49,356 nucleotides of DNA, from NCBI GenBank assembly GCA_025459355.1, contig JALOQS010000055.1, positions 1 to 49,356 on the forward strand, in the 5' to 3' direction. Shown one piece after another: positions 45,054-49,356 of this stretch. The notes under the pieces are model-generated. The model saw nothing but the letters and a program-made list of their open reading frames with translations, ran no database searches and was not told the DNA's origin. This DNA comes from Pirellula sp. GTDB taxonomy: Bacteria; Planctomycetota; Planctomycetia; Pirellulales; Pirellulaceae. A program made the position numbers and the translations under genes. Each line of letters begins with the position of its first letter. Position 1 is the stretch's first letter.

Positions 45054-46102
45054 ACAACAGGCAGATGAAACACGCTCCCAAAAACAACAAGCGAATTGCT
45101 GCACCGAAGTGGCTTTTCGTGTTTGCGGTTCTTGTGTCGTCAGCGGTATGCGGTTGCCAGCCACTAATGAACAAAAAAAGCATGATTCCATGGAGTGGCA
45201 AGAAGAAAGAAACCAAGGTCATTCCGGATCGTATTTTGGCAGTGTGGACCGATACCGTGCTCCATCAGCAAGGGCAAACAGGTGTTCGCGGCTTTGGTGG
45301 AAGGGTCTATTTCTACGAAAAGGATAGAACCGATCCCATCGAAGTCGAAGGTAGCCTAGCGGTCTACGCGTTTGATGCGGAAGACGACGCCATTGATTCT
45401 CAAAAACCTCTTCGCAAATTTGTCTTCACCACAGAACAACTCGCTAGCCGTATGAGCAAGACCTCGATAGGTCCATCGTACAGCGTCTGGCTGCCATGGT
45501 CCGCTGTCGGGGATCCACCTCAAAAGTTAAGCTTGATTACACGCTTTGAAGGTGTTGATGGTGGCACGACCATTTCCGACCCGGTGATCAAACTGTTGCC
45601 CGGTATCGCGAAAAAATCCGGTTCGGACAAGAAATCGACAGCACCATCACTGGATAAACCTAAAGAGTTGCTTTCGACCGACCAAGGCGTACAACAAGCA
45701 TCTTACGCCGAATCGAAAGCGATGAACACGCCGGCTGCTGCTGACAAGCGACCTGTGGAGACCATTGAACTCCCTCCTGGTTTCCATCGACACTTAAAGA
45801 ATTCCGATGTGATGCCAAAGGGATTCGAGACAAACGCCCCGTCATTGCAAGATTTCCAATCAGCGGTCACTACACAAGTCTTCGATGCTAAGAACCCGCC
45901 CCCTCGTTCAAACAGTGCGAGCCCTGATCAAGCGAGTGCTAATAACACGAGTTTGGTCGAAAAAGAAGATTCGGTGACCCAAGAAGGTGAGCCACGACTA
46001 TTCTCCTCCTCGCGACCCGACCGCAGCAACATCCGCAGCGGTTCCTGGCTAAAACCGGAACGACGATTACAGGATGGTATTGAACGCAAACAAGATCGTT
46101 AA
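45050..46102 (+). CDS. lipoprotein coupled to the secretin gene
   Basis: A 350-residue lipoprotein. A basic N-terminus and a hydrophobic segment (WLFVFAVLVSSAVCGC) end in a lipobox with Cys36. The conserved-looking part (about 55-185) has PDRILAVWTDTVLHQQGQTG, GFGGRVYFYEKD, and SYSVWLPWSAVGDPPQKLSL, probably a beta-rich domain. The rest is Ser/Asn/Pro-rich and ends in ERRLQDGIERKQDR. Its ATG overlaps the secretin stop (ATGA), so both products are surely made together. It may assist secretin assembly (pilotin-like) or attach to it, but it does not resemble known pilotins, so this is inference. A convergent gene follows 160 bp downstream. Confidence 0.78.
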   Translation: MNNRQMKHAPKNNKRIAAPKWLFVFAVLVSSAVCGCQPLMNKKSMIPWSGKKKETKVIPDRILAVWTDTVLHQQGQTGVRGFGGRVYFYEKDRTDPIEVEGSLAVYAFDAEDDAIDSQKPLRKFVFTTEQLASRMSKTSIGPSYSVWLPWSAVGDPPQKLSLITRFEGVDGGTTISDPVIKLLPGIAKKSGSDKKSTAPSLDKPKELLSTDQGVQQASYAESKAMNTPAAADKRPVETIELPPGFHRHLKNSDVMPKGFETNAPSLQDFQSAVTTQVFDAKNPPPRSNSASPDQASANNTSLVEKEDSVTQEGEPRLFSSSRPDRSNIRSGSWLKPERRLQDGIERKQDR

Positions 46103-46263
46103 CATGATGCCTAAGACCTACAGCCTTGCGAGAGCTCATGTCACCGCCAAATTGAGTTAAATACAAAACCTTTGAGCGTTGCCGGACGTTTGTCGCGTCC
46201 AGGGTGACTTCGAATACAGAGCCAATCGATCTGCTTTGATCCAACAACAGACCAACTTTGCTT

Positions 46264-47586
46264 CTATGATTCGGTAAAGCATATAGGCCAATTGGAAATT
46301 GTCGCTAACAATCTGGCTTCCCAGGAGTGCTTCACAAAGACGATCGCCCTCGACAAAGGAACCTGATGTAACCGCAGATCATCAGGCAAACGCCATTCCT
46401 GTTCTACTCGCCAATCACGTCCCTTTTTATTCGCAGCATTCTCGTGTTCGTACGGCTGGGTGAAAATCATGTCCTCTGCGGAAACGTTTTTAAGTTCGTC
46501 TCGCGTCAAGTAAATCACAGGCTTGCACCCAGCTGCTTCGAGCCATTGCCGACTAATCATCAGGCCGTATGGCTCCCAATCCCAACGCGCCAGATGAGCC
46601 TCAAATGTACGTGCAATTAACAACTCCGAAAGAGTCCGCTGCGTGAATGAAATCGTCGGCTTCGCACCCGACTTTAGGTGCGAGGTTGCCACCAATCGCT
46701 GGTTTTCTAGAATCCGCTGCAAGCTCTGCAGGGAAGAAGGAGGGCTAGCCCAAGGGTTGATCAGCAGTTCATCATAAAACTGAGATGTAGACTGATCTGG
46801 CCACGCCCCTTGCCTAGCGCGAGTACAATGAATCAAGAACGACGAAGCGGATTGCGTTAGCATTTTGGCGGGAAATATAGGAACCGAACAAAAGTGCGTC
46901 CCCTCTTGGCAATGAATAGGTGCAGTTTTTTGTTTCGTATCGCGAACCAACCAGGCCACTGCCCCTCGATCTAGTTGCGATTGAACCCAACGATGTTTCC
47001 GAGGCGGTTCTGTGCGCGAATGGTGAGCTAGAAACACAGATCCTTTGGGAAAATCAGCCGAGAGTAAACGGCGTTCGATTAGCTTGGCGATCTTGCCAGC
47101 AGGATCGACATCGAGGACGAATACTTGGTGCGATAACGCAATAATCAAACGGTCCAAAAAGGGTAACGCGCGAAGGTCGCTCGACGCAACATCCATTTCA
47201 CAGTCAATAGCGACAGATGGCTTACCGCAGCCAATCGTGGAACGCAGAGAACCCGACTGCAACTCGTCAACTTGGATCGATTGAGAATTTGTTTTGATGC
47301 ATGCGTTTCGAATGGCGGCGGCATAGGGAGTAGATGCCGAGTAGAAAACAGCAGCATTTTGCTCACGAGCAAACGACAACGCCGACATGAGCGCGTTTTG
47401 CCATCGTTGGCTAGCGAACGCATTCTGTTTGAGATGAGACGAAACGATCCCCAGCAACGGACGATCTAACAATCGCAATTCTTCTTCGTCTACGTAGGCA
47501 TGACCTACCCAGCTTTCCCATTGCGATTTCCACGGTACGTTGAGTTGGTTAATCGATTGGCGAATGATCGAGGAATTCAGCTTCAA
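46264..47586 (-). CDS. SLOG/DprA-like Rossmann-fold protein of unknown function
   Basis: A 440-residue soluble protein. The N-terminal half has Rossmann-type strands resembling the SLOG superfamily: LLGIVSSHLKQ near 46, a strand-rich AAVFYSASTPYAAAIR, then PFLDRLIIALSHQVFVLDVD near 145-164, like the 'RNRIIAGLS..VVVVEA' block of DprA. A further KGSVFLAHHS strand is near 184. The C-terminal third (SELLIARTFEAHLARWDWEP, PVIYLTRDEL, WRVEQEWRLPDDLRLHQV) recalls DUF2971-like 'YE-EWR' proteins of phage-defence neighbourhoods. Both assignments rest on pattern only. No partner effector adjoins it. It is convergent with the lipoprotein gene and divergent from the universal stress gene. Confidence 0.62.
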   Translation of the reverse strand: MKLNSSIIRQSINQLNVPWKSQWESWVGHAYVDEEELRLLDRPLLGIVSSHLKQNAFASQRWQNALMSALSFAREQNAAVFYSASTPYAAAIRNACIKTNSQSIQVDELQSGSLRSTIGCGKPSVAIDCEMDVASSDLRALPFLDRLIIALSHQVFVLDVDPAGKIAKLIERRLLSADFPKGSVFLAHHSRTEPPRKHRWVQSQLDRGAVAWLVRDTKQKTAPIHCQEGTHFCSVPIFPAKMLTQSASSFLIHCTRARQGAWPDQSTSQFYDELLINPWASPPSSLQSLQRILENQRLVATSHLKSGAKPTISFTQRTLSELLIARTFEAHLARWDWEPYGLMISRQWLEAAGCKPVIYLTRDELKNVSAEDMIFTQPYEHENAANKKGRDWRVEQEWRLPDDLRLHQVPLSRAIVFVKHSWEARLLATISNWPICFTES

Positions 47587-47756
47587 TGCAGTTTTGTGTG
47601 TTACAAAGCCCAGAAAACGGATAGCAAATTGTAGCGTAACGAATTCAGGCCATGTTGAGTACCAAGTACAGATTGGTGAATCTTTGGGGCTTCCCTAAAA
47701 ACCACCCGATAAAGCCGACCTGCCCTTGCTAAGGCAGCCTAGACCGGTCCGGAATC

Positions 47757-47765
47757 TGTTATAAT
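47757..47765 (+). promoter_or_regulatory. extended -10 promoter element upstream of usp
   Basis: TGTTATAAT: a perfect -10 box with the TGn extension, 93 bp before the GTG start of the stress protein. No good -35 box lies 17 bp upstream. Confidence 0.5.
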
Positions 47766-47857
47766 GACGATTGCGAATCGCAGTTGCTATTGTTCGGCCG
47801 CGATTCGCAGCGTGTCTGTTGAGAATTTACGTTCCACTTTTACGAAAGGGTACTCAA

Positions 47858-48289
47858 GTGGCTTGGCAGATTAAAGGAAAGATACTTGTGCCATTCGACT
47901 TCTCCGCTCACTCTCATGTGGCCATCGATAAAGCAATCGAGATTGCTGGCAATGCGAGCGGTGTACACGTCCTGCATGTGTTGGCACCGTTTGTGCCTTT
48001 GGCTCCAGAGGGTGTTCCTGTGGAATGGGTGGACGAAACCATACGAATGCAGCATGCGGTCGAAATGCTGCGAAAAGAATTGAGTGAGAAACGATACGAT
48101 GGGGTATCGCACGAGATTTTAGTAGGGGACGCAGGCACGGTCGTCGTGGATCGCGCCGAGTCGTTGCCAGCGGAACTGATTGTCGTCCCATCGCATGGTC
48201 GGAGCGGATTGACGCGTCTGCTGCTGGGTAGCGTCGCAGAACGCATTCTACGCTTAGCCAAATGCCCTGTACTGGTTCTCAAACTGTAG
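47858..48289 (+). CDS. universal stress protein (UspA-type)
   Basis: A 143-residue single-domain USP. The start is a GTG at 47858 (product MAWQIKGKILVPFDFS) with AAAGGG at 47845-47850, 7 bp before it; the frame is open further upstream but that part looks non-coding. The N-terminal strand ILVPFDFSAHSHVAIDKAIEI and the C-terminal nucleotide site LIVVPSHGRSGLTRLLLGSV, then AERILRLAKCPVLVL, are complete. The H-G-x9-GS layout fits ATP-binding USPs. It is probably cytoplasmic and helps survival under stress or starvation; the signal is unknown. Extended -10 box upstream. Confidence 0.94.
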   Translation: MAWQIKGKILVPFDFSAHSHVAIDKAIEIAGNASGVHVLHVLAPFVPLAPEGVPVEWVDETIRMQHAVEMLRKELSEKRYDGVSHEILVGDAGTVVVDRAESLPAELIVVPSHGRSGLTRLLLGSVAERILRLAKCPVLVLKL

Positions 48290-48340
48290 CAGTTGGTAGT
48301 CGTTTTGCTGCCGACCGTTGCTAATGACCGATACCCACCT

Positions 48341-48988
48341 TTACTGCCGACTGATACCGGGATTCGGTAATGTCGCTTGGTAAAGCCGCGTAGTCCCAGG
48401 GACAGCTCGCCTGGTCTGGTTCGGTGTTCGCACCGGCTGAGGAGGTGGTAACATCTCCCCAGTACCAACGGCTGGCTGATCGGGATAACTTGGATAAGCC
48501 CCCCCTCGGGTGGCCTCAATTGATGGCGAGTCTTGAAGAAGAATTGATCGTTCGGGAATAGCCGACGAATAATCTCTCTGAGGCTGCGAACTTAAAGGGT
48601 GCATGGATGGAGTCGCCGAGTGCATCGTGCTGTGAGGCATCGCATGCGGGTAAACGTTCGTGTCGATCTGTTGACTGTACGGTTGGTAAGCAGCGTAGCT
48701 GGGGACTGGCTTGTGAAAGCGGGGTCCAGGCGGGGCTGTCGGCTCTCCATAAAACGATGAGAAACTGGCCGGCTTCGCCCATGATCGATTCGGGCCGCAT
48801 TGGTTATTCGGGCACGAATGATATCCGTCGCTGTATCCAAAGCCATGAAATCGACCAAAGTAGTTGATTGGTGACGTTTTGGTCTGGTTGGGAAGCTGGC
48901 CGAAACTTGTGGAACTTAAGACCGAGCCAAGGAGCACGCTGAGCCCTGCGGCGGCAATGCTTCGCGTTTTTCTCATCGACAATTTCAT
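48341..48988 (-). CDS. secreted Pro/Ser/Tyr-rich protein of unknown function
   Basis: A 215-residue exported protein. Signal peptide: basic MKLSMRKTRS, then IAAAGLSVLLGSVL, with a cleavage-like site near STSFGQ. The mature part is low in helix-forming residues and rich in Pro, Ser, Gln, Tyr and His, with PQRDYSSAIPERSILL and MLPPPQPVRTPNQTRR. No domain is recognised; it may be an extracellular matrix-type protein. GGGAGG (plus-strand CCTCCC at 48995-49000) lies 6 bp before the ATG, one of the clearest Shine-Dalgarno sites in the window, and fixes the start. It is convergent with the stress protein gene. Confidence 0.72.
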   Translation of the reverse strand: MKLSMRKTRSIAAAGLSVLLGSVLSSTSFGQLPNQTKTSPINYFGRFHGFGYSDGYHSCPNNQCGPNRSWAKPASFSSFYGEPTAPPGPRFHKPVPSYAAYQPYSQQIDTNVYPHAMPHSTMHSATPSMHPLSSQPQRDYSSAIPERSILLQDSPSIEATRGGAYPSYPDQPAVGTGEMLPPPQPVRTPNQTRRAVPGTTRLYQATLPNPGISRQ

Positions 48989-49356
48989 GGAAAGCCTCCC
49001 TAATAAACGAGGTTGACTCCGTGCCCGTCATCCCTTCGCGAAACAAAATGCTCAGCGACTAACCACGAGGCACAGTTCGGATTGTACCGTTGGAATTCGA
49101 TCGGTCTCAAAAACGTGAACAATCCGAAGAAGCATGATTTTCCTAGGAAAATGGGCTACTTGTAGGTCGCGCGTATCGTTAAGGTAAGATGGATGGGCCA
49201 ACCGGCTATCCCTAAAGTACCTGGCCCAAACATTTGCTATCAATAGATTTGATTGATATTTTCGTCAGGGTTTACCCAAACCGATTCAATTTCACGGACC
49301 GGCAGTTCCGATACTAGCAGCACAACCCGATTTTTTAGCGTTCACTCAGACGAACT
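48989..49356. other. intergenic region at the window end
   Basis: About 370 bp with no supportable gene. It holds the Shine-Dalgarno site and presumably the promoter of the minus-strand secreted protein. A 63-codon minus-strand frame (49052-49243) lacks signal, motif or ribosome site. AT-rich sequence around 49230-49265 may be a promoter for a gene beyond the window. Confidence 0.45.

Noticed and set aside
47771-47857. Upstream extension of the universal stress protein
   Set aside because: It adds 29 residues without family similarity; the GTG at 47858 has a ribosome site and starts at the normal USP N-terminus.

Overview
The window looks like chromosomal DNA of a planctomycete, probably close to Pirellulaceae. 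The evidence is gene content: a PVC-type haem-binding dehydrogenase, a solitary formaldehyde-activating enzyme, an ABC permease fused to a DtxR-like regulator, a Met/Gly-rich secreted protein with a 'VCLEHGK' domain, an SH3/low-complexity envelope protein, and many small lipoproteins without clear Shine-Dalgarno sites. Base composition is near 50% GC. I see no rRNA, tRNA, CRISPR array, transposase or phage gene. Family names rest on recognition of motifs, not on a search.

Layout. 1-5.5 kb: 5'-truncated DUF2891 protein, CvpA-like membrane protein, YdjM-type membrane hydrolase, GH13 glycosidase and a small lipoprotein. 4.8-8.6 kb: a 1000-residue protein ending in a CHAT-like domain, then an unrecognised basic protein. 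8.7-15.5 kb (minus strand): haem-binding propeller protein, a frame-disrupted membrane protein, a glutaminyl cyclase lipoprotein and a DUF6690-like protein. 15.8-21 kb (minus): LigA, an OmpR-type response regulator, and a protoporphyrinogen oxidase joined in frame to a GIY-YIG protein. 21-26 kb (plus): HEAT protein, SH3 envelope protein, LspA and two small membrane-anchored proteins. 26-31.5 kb: GMC oxidoreductase, metal ABC permease-DtxR fusion with a hydroxyproline-epimerase-type gene, an alkyl-DNA repair methyltransferase and a multi-pass membrane protein. 31.8-39.5 kb: frameshifted Met/Gly protein, fae, secreted alpha/beta hydrolase, UvrA, purE and purK. 39.6-46.1 kb: anti-sigma-like protein and ECF sigma factor, divergent from a secretin and a lipoprotein. 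46.3-49 kb: SLOG-like protein, universal stress protein and a Pro-rich secreted protein.

The most coherent possible system is at 39.6-46.1 kb. A membrane anti-sigma-like protein carries, on its outer side, features of the planctomycete pseudopilin-like (DUF1559/Hx9DG) domain. Its sigma factor gene lies back to back with a type II-like secretin gene. This suggests, but does not prove, a sigma switch that senses envelope or secretion state.

Three other signals stand out. A C-rich motif (consensus CCCCCCTGCCCTGCCCC) occurs seven times on the plus strand within 4.6 kb, across unrelated genes and reading frames; by eye I found none in the other 44 kb. The haem-pathway enzyme and a secreted GIY-YIG protein are joined in frame. 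Two genes are broken by frameshifts, which may be real decay or sequence error.
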